A stretch of 64,000 nt of DNA from NCBI RefSeq assembly GCF_022568795.1, contig NZ_JAKZHU010000001.1:1116001-1180000 (forward strand), read 5' to 3'. The notes beneath the pieces are model-generated. The model was not told the origin of the DNA. It worked only from the letters and a program-made list of their open reading frames with translations, and ran no database searches. Position 1 is the first letter of the stretch. Each line of letters starts with the position of its first letter. Shown in pieces: positions 30,702 to 40,338 of the stretch. A program made the translations under genes and the position numbers. The DNA comes from Arsenicicoccus dermatophilus. Its GTDB lineage: Bacteria > Actinomycetota > Actinomycetes > Actinomycetales > Dermatophilaceae.

Positions 30702-32102
30702 CTACGTCGTGCTGCTGTCGGCGGGCTGGGTGGCGCCCGTGATCTGCTCGATCATGCGGTCGACGCGGGGGTCCTCGTAGGTCAGCGGGTCCTTGCACAG
30801 CAGGGTGCGCTGGTTGCCGTCGTTGAGCTTGAGATGGACCCAGTCGACGCTGTAGTCGCGCCGGGCCTCCCGGGCCGCCGCGACGAAGGCGCCACGCAGC
30901 CGCGCCCGCGTCGTCTGCGGCGGCGTCGACACCGCCCGCTCGACCTGCTCGTCGGTGACGACCCGGGCGGCCAGACCCTTGGCCTGCAGCAGGTTGAACA
31001 GTCCTCGGGTCGGGTGGAGGTCGTGGTAGGCCAGGTCGAGCTGACGCAGCCGCGGGTGCTCCAGGCCGAGGCCGTTGCGGACGGCATACCGCTCGATCAG
31101 GCGACGCTTGATCACCCAGTCGATCTCGGTGGCCACGTCGTCCAGACGCTCGCTCTCGATCGCGGTCAGCACCCGCCCCCACAGGTCGAGGACGCGCTCG
31201 TGGACCGGGTCGTCCGACCCGCCGTCGGCCACGAAGTCCCGGGCCGCCTCGTAGTGGACCGTCTGCATGGCGAGTGCGCTGGTCGCTCCCCCGTTCGCGA
31301 GGGGCACCTCGGCCCGGCCGGTGGTGTCCGTGCTCATGGTGCGTATGGCGGCGCTGGTGCTCGCCAGGGTCAGGTCGGGCAGGGCCACCCCGGCCTCGAC
31401 CATGCGCAGGACCAGGTCCACGGAACCGACCTTGAGCAGGGTGGTGGTCTCGGAGAGGGTGGAGTCACCGACGATGACGTGCAGCCGCCGGAAGCGCTCG
31501 GCGTCGGCGTGGGGCTCGTCGCGGGAGTTGATGATCGGGCGGGAGCGCGTGGTGGCGCTGGCGTAGGCGTCCCACATGTGGTCGGCGCGCTGGCTGACGG
31601 CATAGGTGGGGCGGCCCTGGGGGTCGACGACGAGCTTGCCTGCGCCGCAGGTGATCTGGCGGCTGACGAGGAAGGGCACCAGGGTGTCGGTCACCCGGGT
31701 CAGGTCGGTGGCGCGGGAGACGAGGAGGTTCTCGTGGCAGCCGTAGGTCGTTCCCGAGGAGTCGACGTTGTTCTTGAAGACGTAGACCTCGCCCTCGACC
31801 CCCTCCTCGACCATCCGGGCCTGGGCGTCGTCGGCGAGCCCCTGGACGATCCGCTCCCCCGCCTTGTCCTGGGCGATCAGGTCGACGAGGCGGTCGCACT
31901 CGGCGGTGGCGTACTCGGGGTGGGAGCCGACGTCGAGGTAGAGCCGAGAACCGTTGGTGAGGAAAGCGTTCGAGGACCTGCCCCAGGCGACGACCGAGCG
32001 GAACATGTAGCGCGTCACCTCGTCGGGCGTCAGGCGCCGCTGCCCCTCGGAGGTGGCGGTGACGCCGAGCTCGGTCTCGATCCCGAAGATCCGTCGGTCC
32101 AT
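30702..32102 (-). CDS. pafA: Pup-protein ligase PafA
   Basis: 466 residues. [14 protein letters not shown] carries the nucleotide-binding Glu; Asp57 in [17 protein letters not shown] is the catalytic base position. Other family stretches: [57 protein letters not shown]. PafA joins the C-terminal glutamate of Pup to lysines of target proteins, using ATP. It lacks the long Dop loop. TAGGGT lies six bases before the ATG, giving a leaderless mRNA and its own promoter inside the end of the DAC-like gene region. Confidence 0.97.
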   Translation of the reverse strand: MDRRIFGIETELGVTATSEGQRRLTPDEVTRYMFRSVVAWGRSSNAFLTNGSRLYLDVGSHPEYATAECDRLVDLIAQDKAGERIVQGLADDAQARMVEEGVEGEVYVFKNNVDSSGTTYGCHENLLVSRATDLTRVTDTLVPFLVSRQITCGAGKLVVDPQGRPTYAVSQRADHMWDAYASATTRSRPIINSRDEPHADAERFRRLHVIVGDSTLSETTTLLKVGSVDLVLRMVEAGVALPDLTLASTSAAIRTMSTDTTGRAEVPLANGGATSALAMQTVHYEAARDFVADGGSDDPVHERVLDLWGRVLTAIESERLDDVATEIDWVIKRRLIERYAVRNGLGLEHPRLRQLDLAYHDLHPTRGLFNLLQAKGLAARVVTDEQVERAVSTPPQTTRARLRGAFVAAAREARRDYSVDWVHLKLNDGNQRTLLCKDPLTYEDPRVDRMIEQITGATQPADSSTT

Positions 32103-32118
32103 GGACCCACCCTAGGCG

Positions 32119-33906
32119 CTAGGCGAAGAAGGAGGCGTTCATGCGGGGGTCGGGGCGGAAGGGGACGGTCCGCACCCGGGTGCGGGTGCGGACCCAGCGC
32201 AGGTCCTCCACGGTGGCGCAGATGGCGTTGGCCCGGTCGCACTGGCTCTCGGAGAGGTAGAACGCGAAGCGCCGCAGCCGCTTGTGCATGGCGTAGAAGG
32301 CCTCGAAGTCGACCTCGCGGGCCTCGTCAAGCTCCATCGACCCGGCGGCCTCCAGGTCGGCCAGCGCCTGCTCGACGTCCTCCGGGCGCACCCGGGGTGC
32401 GAGCTCGGGATAGACGTCGATCATCCCGTCCTCGGACACGATGATCGTCAGGCAGGGCGCGCTCGACGCCTCGGTGTAACGCACCGCGGAGTTGTAGCGC
32501 GATCCCCGGCTCGGGTCGCCTGCGCCCGTCGCCACCCCGTCGAGGATGACGCCGACGGCGTGGCACACCCCGTCCGGGGTGAGCAGGACGGCCCCGTCGA
32601 TGCGGGTGACCGCGTCCAGGACGTCGGGGCTGAGCGCCTGCGGGCGGATCGACAGCGCCTGCGGGGCGAGCCGGCGGGCCTCGGCCGCGGCGGCCGTGGT
32701 GACCACGAGCAGGGCACCCCGGGCCTGCTGGGCGGCGCTCTGCGCGAGCATCCAGATCCCGCGGATGTCGTGGTCGGTGACGTCGTCGAAGACCCGCCGC
32801 ATGGCGTCGATGAACAGGCTGGTGGACATGCGCGGTCGCGGCAGCTGCGGGTGCCCGCTGGAGACCCGCAGCAGGGGGTTGCGGTTGTAGGCCATCTGCC
32901 AGGATCCCTGCTCCAGGAGCGTGAACCGGAAGATGTCGTTGTCCGAGTCGTCCGGCTCGTCGTGCGCCAGCGGCTCGACCGAGCCGAGGCCGTAGATCCG
33001 CTGGCCGTCGATGAGCAGGTGCAGGCCGGGCCGGGTCATCTCCAGCAGCTTGCGGAACTGGCGGCGCTCGCGCACGGAGACCGCCGAGCGCAGCTGCACC
33101 GCGACCGCGATCCGCGGGTGCCCCTCCCGGGCCATGACGACGGTGCCTGCCCCGACGCGTCCTTCGTACGGCGTGGAGGACAGCCCCTCGAAGGCGTCGA
33201 AGAGGCCCTGGCCCAGCCGCTCCCCCGCGATGAGGGCGGCGGAGTAGACCAGGTGGTTGGCCGAGCGGCGGATGGCGTCGTTGGGCACGTCGTCGTCGAT
33301 CGGGCTGATCGAGCGCGGCGGCCGGGCCGCGAGGAGCGCGTGGGTGGCGATGCGCAGCAGCTCGACGATGATCCCGTGGGTGAGCGAGGTCGTCAGCGGG
33401 ACGCCGTCGATCTCGTCGTAGGGCAGCGCGTTGAGCTCGGCGTAGGCGCTGCTGTCGACGCTGATCGCGGGGTGGACGTGGTAGTCGCCGACCCGCGCGG
33501 AGGTGCCGATGAAGAAGGTCCGGCCCCGGCCTGCCTTGGCGCTGTCCAAAGCCGCGGAGATCGCCTCGCACCGGGTGAGGTCCGCGAAGTGCTCGAGCCG
33601 GGCCTGCTCCACCTCGGGCGACTCGTAGCTCTCGTCGTGGGCCGGGTGTGCCTCGAACCGGCGTAGCGCGTCCGGGCGGATCCCCTCCAGGTCCTGCTCG
33701 CTGAACCCGCGGTCGGCGGGGGCGATGACCACGTCGGGCGAGCCGGGCGTGTGCACCCCGTCGGCCAGGAAGCCCACGAGGAGGGCGTCGGAGGAGACGA
33801 TGGCCCCGATCTGGTCGGTGGCCCGGTCCGTCGCCCGGTCGAGGGAGAGCCGGAACTGCTCCTGGAAGTCCCACATCAGGTGATGCTGGGCAGGGGTGAC
33901 GGTCAC
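32119..33906 (-). CDS. DisA-N (diadenylate-cyclase-like) domain protein in the proteasome-gene slot
   Basis: 595 residues from a GTG at 33906 (AGGAAGG upstream); a longer open frame is rejected. The N-terminal 350 residues show no domain I recognise. Residues 395-500 look like a DAC/DisA-N domain: GALLVVTTAAAAEARRL, DGA at 437-439 (IDGAVLLTPDG), GVILDGVATG, and LTIIVSEDGMIDVYPEL. The RHR catalytic motif of active enzymes (GTRHRAA) is changed to RGSRYNSA at 467-474, so cyclase activity is doubtful and nucleotide sensing is more likely. It lies between pup and pafA, where prcB and prcA usually stand. A TATCCT box (33942-33947) may be its own promoter. Confidence 0.75.
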   Translation of the reverse strand: MTVTPAQHHLMWDFQEQFRLSLDRATDRATDQIGAIVSSDALLVGFLADGVHTPGSPDVVIAPADRGFSEQDLEGIRPDALRRFEAHPAHDESYESPEVEQARLEHFADLTRCEAISAALDSAKAGRGRTFFIGTSARVGDYHVHPAISVDSSAYAELNALPYDEIDGVPLTTSLTHGIIVELLRIATHALLAARPPRSISPIDDDVPNDAIRRSANHLVYSAALIAGERLGQGLFDAFEGLSSTPYEGRVGAGTVVMAREGHPRIAVAVQLRSAVSVRERRQFRKLLEMTRPGLHLLIDGQRIYGLGSVEPLAHDEPDDSDNDIFRFTLLEQGSWQMAYNRNPLLRVSSGHPQLPRPRMSTSLFIDAMRRVFDDVTDHDIRGIWMLAQSAAQQARGALLVVTTAAAAEARRLAPQALSIRPQALSPDVLDAVTRIDGAVLLTPDGVCHAVGVILDGVATGAGDPSRGSRYNSAVRYTEASSAPCLTIIVSEDGMIDVYPELAPRVRPEDVEQALADLEAAGSMELDEAREVDFEAFYAMHKRLRRFAFYLSESQCDRANAICATVEDLRWVRTRTRVRTVPFRPDPRMNASFFA

Positions 33907-34028
33907 GGAGGCCTTCCTGGGGTGCGCGGGGCTACCGCGGAAGGATATGTCCGTCTCCGCCTGGTTACGCAGGGTTCTGGTTCGGGTCAGCCGGACGGGC
34001 GACGTTGCTGGCACCCTGTGGCGAGTGC

Positions 34029-34223
34029 TTACTCGCCGCCCTTCTGGACGAAGCCCTGGACGAACTCCTCGGCGTTCGACTCCAGCACCGAGTCGATCTC
34101 GTCGAGGATCGAGTCGAGACCGGCGTCGTCGACGTGGGTGGTGAGGGCGGTGGTCGGCACCGGCGCCGGCAGGTCGGCGGGGCCCGGCTCGCGGCTCTGC
34201 GGCTGGATCTGCTCCTGGGGCAT
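34029..34223 (-). CDS. pup: Prokaryotic ubiquitin-like protein Pup
   Basis: 64 residues ending QKGGE. The C-terminal Gly-Gly-Glu means the tag is ready for ligation by PafA without deamidation by Dop, unlike Pup forms ending in GGQ. The middle and C-terminal part DDAGLDSILDEIDSVLESN is the helical region that binds the ARC/Mpa coiled coil; the N-terminus is unstructured and Pro/Gln-rich. Ribosome site GAGGAG. The gene follows dop by 78 bases. Confidence 0.97.
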   Translation of the reverse strand: MPQEQIQPQSREPGPADLPAPVPTTALTTHVDDAGLDSILDEIDSVLESNAEEFVQGFVQKGGE

Positions 34224-34301
34224 GGTCTCTCCTCGGGTGGGTGCGGGGCTATGACGTCCCGCGCGGCTGGGTCGGTCCGGTGGTGCAGGTCGATCCGGGG
34301 G

Positions 34302-35831
34302 TCAGTCGGTGCTCGGCAGGCCCTGCTCGATGCGGTCCGCGAGCTCGCCCGCCGTGAGGCAGCCGTCGACCACGGACTGCAGCTGCTCCCGGGTGAACTG
34401 CCAGGGATCGGGCAGGTTGATCCGGCGGGCGGGCGCCTCGGGGTGGGTGCGCACCACGATCGAGTCCCACGAGGCGGCCATCACCTGGTGCGGGAAGCGG
34501 CGCACCATCGTGCCGCGCAGCCACCCGCGGGTGTCCTCCGGGGGCATCGTGGTGGCGGCGTCGACGAGCTGCGGCGGCTCGATCCGGTCGATGTGCCCGG
34601 CGTCCTCCAGCTTGTGGTGCAGGCCCTTGTCGGGGCGGACGTCGCTCCACTGGATGTCCATGGCGCGCAGCTTGGCGTCGTCCCAGGCGAGGCCGTCGCG
34701 GGAGCGGTACTGCTCCAGCAGCGCGAGCTTGGCCACCCAGTCGACCTGCGAGGCCGCCTGCTCGGGCTCGGTGCCGAGCATCACCATCAGGTGGTCCCAG
34801 CGGTGCATGATCTCGTTGGTGTCCTGGTCCAGCTCCGAGCCGTAGACCCGGGACAGCTGGTCGTCGACCATCTCGTAGTAGGCCCACAGGATGTCCAGCG
34901 CGGTCATCCGCCTCCCGTCGTACAGCTCCACCGTGGTGCGCAGGGAGGGATCGCGCGAGATCTGCTGCAGCGCCGCCACCGGGTCGGCCAGGGACAGGTT
35001 GCGGGTGACGTCCCGCTGCTCGATCAGCGACAGCACCAGGCTGGTGGTGCCCATCTTGAGCAGGGTGGCGGTCTCGGCCTGGTTGGCGTCGCCGATGATC
35101 ACGTGCAGCCGGCGCCAGCGGGTCGGGTCGGCGTGCGGCTCGTCCCTGGTGTTGACGATGCCGCGGCGGACCGTCGTCTCCAGCCCCATCGCTCGCTCGA
35201 AGAAGTCCGCGCGCTGGCTGATCTGGAAGCCCGCCTGCTGGGACTCGGGCCCGATGCCCACCCGCCCGGCGCCGCACAGCACCTGACGGGCGACGAAGAA
35301 CGGCAGGATGTGCTGCGCAAGCTCGGTGAAGGGAACGGCCCGCTCCACGAGATAGTTCTCGTGGGTGCCGTAGGAGTTGCCCTTGCCGTCGGTGTTGTTC
35401 TTGTAGAGGTTGATCTGCCGGCCGGACCAGTAGGCCTGCCGGTTCACGGCCTCGGCCATGATCTGCTCCCCCGCTCGGTCCCAGACGACCGCGGCGTGGG
35501 GATTGGTGACCTCCGGCGAGGAGTACTCGGGGTGGGCGTGGTCGACGTACAGCCGGGCGCCGTTGGTCAGCACGACGTTGGCGGCGATCTCGTCGTCCTC
35601 GTCGGTGAGCTGCGAGGGATCGGCCCAGGCCCGGGGGGTCTCCTGCCCGAACTGGTCGTGCAGCGGCTGCTCGGCCTCGTAGTCCCAGCGGGTCCGCGAC
35701 ACCGTGATCTCGGGCCTGGTGGCGTAGGCGTTGACGATCAGGCCGGACAGCACGACCGGGTTGGCGTGCGGCTCCCCCGGCACGGAGATGCCGTACTCCG
35801 TCTCGATTCCCATGACTCGGCGGACGCTCAT
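34302..35831 (-). CDS. dop: Pup deamidase/depupylase Dop
   Basis: 509 residues starting MSVRRVMGIETEYGISVPG. The Dop-specific loop QPLHDQFGQETPRAWADPSQ follows near residue 55-75, and Asp97 in LYVDHAHPEYSSPE is the catalytic Asp position. Shares the PafA fold (NNTDGKGNSYGTHENYLV, NTRDEPHADPTRWRRLHVIIGDANQAETATLLK). Since this Pup ends in GGE, removal of Pup from targets is the likely main job. TAGGGT seven bases before the ATG suggests a leaderless mRNA; the far longer upstream open frame is a shadow. Confidence 0.96.
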   Translation of the reverse strand: MSVRRVMGIETEYGISVPGEPHANPVVLSGLIVNAYATRPEITVSRTRWDYEAEQPLHDQFGQETPRAWADPSQLTDEDDEIAANVVLTNGARLYVDHAHPEYSSPEVTNPHAAVVWDRAGEQIMAEAVNRQAYWSGRQINLYKNNTDGKGNSYGTHENYLVERAVPFTELAQHILPFFVARQVLCGAGRVGIGPESQQAGFQISQRADFFERAMGLETTVRRGIVNTRDEPHADPTRWRRLHVIIGDANQAETATLLKMGTTSLVLSLIEQRDVTRNLSLADPVAALQQISRDPSLRTTVELYDGRRMTALDILWAYYEMVDDQLSRVYGSELDQDTNEIMHRWDHLMVMLGTEPEQAASQVDWVAKLALLEQYRSRDGLAWDDAKLRAMDIQWSDVRPDKGLHHKLEDAGHIDRIEPPQLVDAATTMPPEDTRGWLRGTMVRRFPHQVMAASWDSIVVRTHPEAPARRINLPDPWQFTREQLQSVVDGCLTAGELADRIEQGLPSTD

Positions 35832-35981
35832 GGGCGCCACCCTAGACGCTGCACCTGGGGACCGGGTGCGGTCTGCCTGCGTATGCCGGTGCGCGGCTGC
35901 GGCGGGGGTGCGCTCACGGGCACCCCCGGCGAGGTGGCAGCATGAGCCCCGCTCCCCCGGCCCTCGCCGAAAGGCTCGCTC

Positions 35982-37523
35982 GTGCCTCGCCGCTCGCACC
36001 TCCTCACCGCCGTCTCGGCGCTCGCCCTCGCCCTCGCCCTCGGCCCGGTCGCGCCGGCGGCGACCGCCGCCGGCGCCCCGACCCCGGTGCCCGCTCCCAC
36101 CCCGAGGCCGAAGCCGTCCCAGTCGTCGCCGGACCGCTTCCGGCGGCAGCACCTGGACTGGAAGCCCTGCGAGGGCGGCCGGTGCGCCACCCTCACCGTG
36201 CCGCTGGACCACGCCCGGCCGCAGGGACCGACCACCCGTCTGGCGCTGCTCAAGGTGCCCGCCACCGACCCGGCCCGGCGACGGGGCTCCCTGGTCGTCG
36301 ACCCGGGTGGACCCGGCCTGTCCGGTGTGGCCTTCGCCCGGGAGTCCGGCAGCTACTTCGGCGAGTCGGTCCGGGCGGCCTACGACGTGGTCGGGCTGGA
36401 CCCGCGCGGTGTCGGCGGGTCCACGCCGCTGCGGTGCCTCGACGACGCGGGCATGGACTCCTGGATGGGCCTGCGCACCCCGGGGACGGCCGAGCAGGAG
36501 CAGGAGTTCACGGCGGGTCAGCGGTCCTTCGCCGCAGCCTGCCTGCACGCCGACCCGCGGCTGGTGCCCCACATGTCGACGACGGACGTCGCCCGCGACC
36601 TGGACATCCTGCGGGCGGCGCTCGGCGAGGAGCGGCTGGACTACTTCGGCGCGTCGTACGGCACGCTCCTGGGCGCGACCTACGCCGACCTGTTCCCCCA
36701 GCACGTGGGGCGGATGGTCCTGGACGGGGCGATGGACCCGGCGCTCGGCTCCGAGCAGCGCGCCGCCGGCCAGGCGGCGGGCTTCGAGCGGGCGCTGAAC
36801 TCCTTCCTCGCGGCCTGGGTCAAGGACGGCGGATGCCCCCTCGGCACCACCGCGCCCCAGGCCCGGTCCCGGCTGGAGGCGCTGCTCACCGAGGGCGCGG
36901 CGCGCCCGATCGACAGCCAGGGGGTGACCCCCGCAGGCGGGTTGACCGACACCTGGCTGCGACTCGCGATCTCGACCCAGCTCTACGACCAGGGCTCCTG
37001 GCCGCAGCTGCGGGCGGGCCTCACCGAGGCGCTGCAGGGCCGGGGCGGCAGCCTCATGCTGCTCGCCACCATGGCCGTCGGCCGCGACATGGACGGCACC
37101 TACTCCTCGAACCTCTACCAGGTGATCCCCGCCGTCGACTGCCTGGACCACCCCACCACCCCGGACCCGCGGCACTACCGCGACCTGGCCGAGACGTTCG
37201 CCCGGCAGTGGCCGGTCATGGGGCGCGCGATGGCGTGGGGAGGCTACGTGTGCGGTGCCTGGCCGGTGCGGCGCCCCTCGCTCGCCCACCCCGTCAAGGC
37301 CGCCGGCGCCGCGCCGATCGTGGTGGTCGGCACCACGCGGGACCCGGCAACGCCCTACGAGCAGGCCGTGTCCCTCGCCCGCCAGCTCGACAGCGGGCGG
37401 CTGATCACCCGCGACGGCGACGGCCACACGGGTTACCACCGCGGGTCCGCGTGCGTGGACCAGGCCGTGGACGCCTACCTCACCCAGGGCACCGACCCGG
37501 GCCGCGACCTGCGCTGCTCCTGA
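35982..37523 (+). CDS. Secreted alpha/beta-hydrolase (S33 tripeptidyl aminopeptidase type)
   Basis: 513 residues from a GTG with GAAAGG seven bases upstream. A signal peptide (LTAVSALALALALGPVAPAATAAG) is followed by a Pro-rich linker and an alpha/beta-hydrolase. The nucleophile elbow is GASYG with Ser225, the oxyanion region is VVDPGGPGLSG, the acid is likely in GTTRDPATPYEQA, and the His is in DGDGHTGYHRG. The C-terminal TAP-like domain (CVDQAVDAYLTQGTDP) supports the Streptomyces SlpD/SlpE and tripeptidyl aminopeptidase family. Likely extracellular peptide breakdown. Confidence 0.9.
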   Translation: MPRRSHLLTAVSALALALALGPVAPAATAAGAPTPVPAPTPRPKPSQSSPDRFRRQHLDWKPCEGGRCATLTVPLDHARPQGPTTRLALLKVPATDPARRRGSLVVDPGGPGLSGVAFARESGSYFGESVRAAYDVVGLDPRGVGGSTPLRCLDDAGMDSWMGLRTPGTAEQEQEFTAGQRSFAAACLHADPRLVPHMSTTDVARDLDILRAALGEERLDYFGASYGTLLGATYADLFPQHVGRMVLDGAMDPALGSEQRAAGQAAGFERALNSFLAAWVKDGGCPLGTTAPQARSRLEALLTEGAARPIDSQGVTPAGGLTDTWLRLAISTQLYDQGSWPQLRAGLTEALQGRGGSLMLLATMAVGRDMDGTYSSNLYQVIPAVDCLDHPTTPDPRHYRDLAETFARQWPVMGRAMAWGGYVCGAWPVRRPSLAHPVKAAGAAPIVVVGTTRDPATPYEQAVSLARQLDSGRLITRDGDGHTGYHRGSACVDQAVDAYLTQGTDPGRDLRCS

Positions 37524-37539
37524 CCTGCCTGCGGTCAGG
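37519..37539. terminator. Short hairpin over two convergent stop codons
   Basis: CCTGACC (37519-37525) and GGTCAGG (37533-37539) around seven bases. It contains the stop codons of both the hydrolase and the TetR gene. Confidence 0.45.
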
Positions 37540-38068
37540 CTCCCGCGCCGTCGATGAGGGTCTGCAGGGCGGCGCCGTAGGTCGCCACGACCTCCTCGTC
37601 GGCGGCCTCGTCCGGCAGCAGCCGGAGCACCCGCGTGCCCACGGCCAGCCCGACCAGTGCGGCGACCACCATCTCGGCGACCTGGGTGGCGCGCTCGTCG
37701 CCTCCGAGGCGGGCGGCCAGAGGGACGGCATAGGCCTCGTGGAACCGGCGGCGCACCTCGTCCGGGTCGGGCGCCGGCAGGGCGAGCACCACGGCGCGGG
37801 CGAGCGGCTGGGGTCCGGTGCGGCAGCGCAGGACGTCGCGCACCAGCTCGCGGCCGAGCTCGGGCAGCGGGTGGGACAGGTCCACCTCCTCGGCCGCGAA
37901 GGTCACCGAGGAGGTGAACAGCTCGGCCTTGGAGCCGACGAGCTTCATCACCAGCGCCGCGGAGACCCCGGCCTCGGCGGCGACGTCGCGGACCGACACG
38001 GAGTGGTACCCGCGCTCGGCGAACAGCCTCCGCGCGGCCCTGATGATCTGCTGGTGGCTGTCGCTCAT
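37535..38068 (-). CDS. TetR family transcription regulator
   Basis: 177 residues from the ATG at 38068. The N-terminal helix-turn-helix IIRAARRLFAERGYHSVSVRDVAAEAGVSAALVMKLVGSKAELF is of the TetR type, with Met-Lys-Leu replacing the usual Y-Y-H/F near the end of the recognition helix. The rest is an alpha-helical ligand domain with no family clues. Neighbours are divergent to an M20 peptidase and convergent with the S33 hydrolase. Its target is unknown. Confidence 0.88.
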   Translation of the reverse strand: MSDSHQQIIRAARRLFAERGYHSVSVRDVAAEAGVSAALVMKLVGSKAELFTSSVTFAAEEVDLSHPLPELGRELVRDVLRCRTGPQPLARAVVLALPAPDPDEVRRRFHEAYAVPLAARLGGDERATQVAEMVVAALVGLAVGTRVLRLLPDEAADEEVVATYGAALQTLIDGAGA

Positions 38069-38190
38069 GCCCGGATCATCGCAGGTCCGCGGCAGGCCGA
38101 CGATCCGTCCCACGCAGCGCGATCCCCGGTCGGGCCGGGCGGCGGGCCGGTGGCTATCGTGGCTCCATCCACACCCTTGGAGGAACCCCG

Positions 38191-39537
38191 ATGGATCTCA
38201 CCGCCGCCCGCGACTACGCCCGCGAGGCCATGCCCCGCCTGCTCGAGGACCACGCCACCCTCGTCTCCCACCCGTCCATCGCCTTCCCCGGCTACCCGCG
38301 GGAGCCTATGGACGCCATCGCCCAGGACCTGCTGGAGATGTTCCGGCGCAACGGCGTGCCGGAGGTCGAGCTGCTCGACATCCCCGGCGGCTACCCCGCG
38401 ATCCACGCGGTCGTGCCCGGCCCCGAGGGCTCCCCGACCGTGACGATGTACGCCCACTACGACGTCCAGCCCTGCCCGGAGTCCCAGGAGTGGCACACCG
38501 ACCCCTGGGTCGCGACGCGCAAGGACGACGGCCGCATCTACGGCCGCGGCACCGCCGACTGCAAGGCCGGCGTCATCGCCGTCCTGGGCACCATGGGCGC
38601 CTTCGCCGGCAAGCCCCCCGTGACCGTGCGCCTGCTCATCGAGGGTGAGGAGGAGACCGCGAGCCACATCGAGGAGTGGGTCGCCGCCAACCCCGAGATG
38701 GTCAGGAGCGACGCCTTCATCATCTGCGACTCCGGCCCCGCCAAGGTCGGCGTGCCCTCCATCACCACGGGCCTGCGCGGCGACGTCGCCACCACCGTCA
38801 CCCTCACCACGCTCGACAACGCCGTCCACTCCGGCCTGTTCGGCGGCGCTGCCCCCGATGCCCTGGTCGGCATGATCCAGCTGCTGTCGACGATGCACGA
38901 CACGGACGGCAACACGATCATCGAGGGCCTGCACTCCTTCGAGTGGCAGGGCGCCGAGGTGTCCGAGGCCGACCTCGCCGCCTCCGCCGGCGTCAAGGAG
39001 GGCATCGGCCTGCAGGGCACCGGGCCGGTCGCCTCCCGCCTGTGGTCGCGTCCCTCCGCCACCGTCATCGGCCTGGACATGGTCCCGGTCGACCAGTGCT
39101 CCAACGCCCTCGTCCCCTCCGTGCGCGCCCGCATCTCCGTGCGCATCGCCCCCGGCGCCGACATGCAGCACGAGCTCGACGTCGTCAAGGAGCACCTGCG
39201 CAAGCACGCGCCCTACGGCGCCACCCTGGAGTTCAGCGACGACAAGATGGGTTCGCCCTTCCAGGGCGACTCCTCGGGCCCGATCACGGCCACCGCGCTC
39301 AAGGCCCTCGAGGAGGTCTACGGCACCGCCTCCGCCCAGGTCGGTTCCGGCGGGTCCATCCCGCTGGTCACCGAGCTGCTGCACGCCTCCCCCGGCTCCG
39401 AGGCCATCCTGTGGGGCCCCGAGGACGAGGAGAAGGCCAAGATCCACGGCCCCGACGAGTCCGTCGACCCCGCCGAGATCGAGCGCATCATGCTCACCCA
39501 GATCCGATTCCTGACCGAGATGGGCAACCGCGCCTGA
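38191..39537 (+). CDS. M20 family dipeptidase
   Basis: 448 residues, ATG preceded by GGAGGAA. Zinc ligands are visible in TMYAHYDVQP, GRGTADCKAG and IEGEEETAS, with the dimerisation domain after about residue 195 (VTTGLRGD, TLDNAVHSGLFGG). This is the class with carnosinase and Dug1-type dipeptidases. Cytosolic, with no signal peptide. Its promoter faces that of tetR across 122 bases, so TetR may control it; this is inference from position. Confidence 0.9.
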   Translation: MDLTAARDYAREAMPRLLEDHATLVSHPSIAFPGYPREPMDAIAQDLLEMFRRNGVPEVELLDIPGGYPAIHAVVPGPEGSPTVTMYAHYDVQPCPESQEWHTDPWVATRKDDGRIYGRGTADCKAGVIAVLGTMGAFAGKPPVTVRLLIEGEEETASHIEEWVAANPEMVRSDAFIICDSGPAKVGVPSITTGLRGDVATTVTLTTLDNAVHSGLFGGAAPDALVGMIQLLSTMHDTDGNTIIEGLHSFEWQGAEVSEADLAASAGVKEGIGLQGTGPVASRLWSRPSATVIGLDMVPVDQCSNALVPSVRARISVRIAPGADMQHELDVVKEHLRKHAPYGATLEFSDDKMGSPFQGDSSGPITATALKALEEVYGTASAQVGSGGSIPLVTELLHASPGSEAILWGPEDEEKAKIHGPDESVDPAEIERIMLTQIRFLTEMGNRA

Positions 39538-39602
39538 GGCGTGGTCGACCCGCCTGTCGGCATACACCCGACGCATGCCCCCGGCCCGTTAAGGTCGGGG
39601 GC

Positions 39603-39980
39603 ATGCGTCTGCCCCTGTTCCTGCTGCTCGACCTGGTCCTCGTCGTGGTCTTCTCGGCGCTGGGGCGTCGCTCGCACGCCGAGGCGGTCTCCCTCGCCGG
39701 TCTGCTCACGACGGCCTGGCCCTTCCTGGTGGGGGTGCTCGTGGGCTGGGCCGGGGTCCTGGCCTCCCGGCTGCCCGCGACCTCGCTGCGCGGCGGCCTG
39801 CCGATCTGGCTGACCACGGTCGTCGTGGGGATGCTGCTGCGCGTGCTCACCGGGGCCGGGACGGCATTCGCCTTCGTCCTGGTCGCATTCACCGTCCTCG
39901 CGATCTTCCTGCTGCTGCCCCGCCTCATCGCCCAGCGCAGCCACCACCACCCGCCGGTCCCGCCCCACCCGCACCACTGA
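39603..39980 (+). CDS. DUF3054 family membrane protein
   Basis: 125 residues with four hydrophobic segments: LFLLLDLVLVVVFSALGR, AWPFLVGVLVGWAGVLA, IWLTTVVVGMLLRVLTG, FAFVLVAFTVLAIFLLLPRL. RRSHAEAVSLAGLLTTAWPF is typical of DUF3054. The end is His-rich (SHHHPPVPPHPHH). Function unknown. A TAAGGT box seven bases before the ATG suggests a leaderless mRNA. Confidence 0.88.
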   Translation: MRLPLFLLLDLVLVVVFSALGRRSHAEAVSLAGLLTTAWPFLVGVLVGWAGVLASRLPATSLRGGLPIWLTTVVVGMLLRVLTGAGTAFAFVLVAFTVLAIFLLLPRLIAQRSHHHPPVPPHPHH

Positions 39981-40052
39981 ATCCGCTTGGCACGTCGAGA
40001 TTCTCGCCCCTCGGGCCGTAGCCTCCGATCGGCCTCGGGGGCCGGGGGACAC

Positions 40053-40338
40053 ATGCGACGCCACGCTGCCGGCACGGTGCTGACCACGGCGGCCGCGCTC
40101 GTCCTGCTGGGGGCCTCGTGCACCAGCCACCTGCGCCGCGCCCAGCACCAGGACCGTCGGCAGTCCGGACGCGAGCGGGTGGCCCGCGGGCAGCGGTCCG
40201 GGCCAGGCGGCCCCCACCTTCGCCGGGTGGCAGGTGCGATCGCCGGAGACCCGTCGCGTGGCGGTCACGAGCGCGGCGGCCCGTGCCAGGGACCTGACCC
40301 GCAGCCCGCCGGCCAAGGCTTCCTTCCGGCCGGGCTCC
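40053..40338 (+). pseudogene. Possible decayed lipoprotein gene
   Basis: An ATG at 40053 opens a convincing lipoprotein signal (MRRHAAGTVLTTAAALVLLGASC). After about 30 codons the frame turns Arg/Gly-rich and unlike protein. A neighbouring frame carries a plausible secreted linker (TVGSPDASGWPAGSGPGQAA, TFAGWQV) and then loses coding character, running into the 3' end of arc. This looks like a frameshifted and cut-off gene. No homologue was recognised, so the call is tentative. Confidence 0.35.

Noticed and set aside
34302-37439. A 1045-codon open frame running through dop and beyond
   Set aside because: Only the part from 35831 matches Dop. The rest lies opposite the S33 hydrolase gene and is Arg/Gly/Ala-rich shadow sequence.
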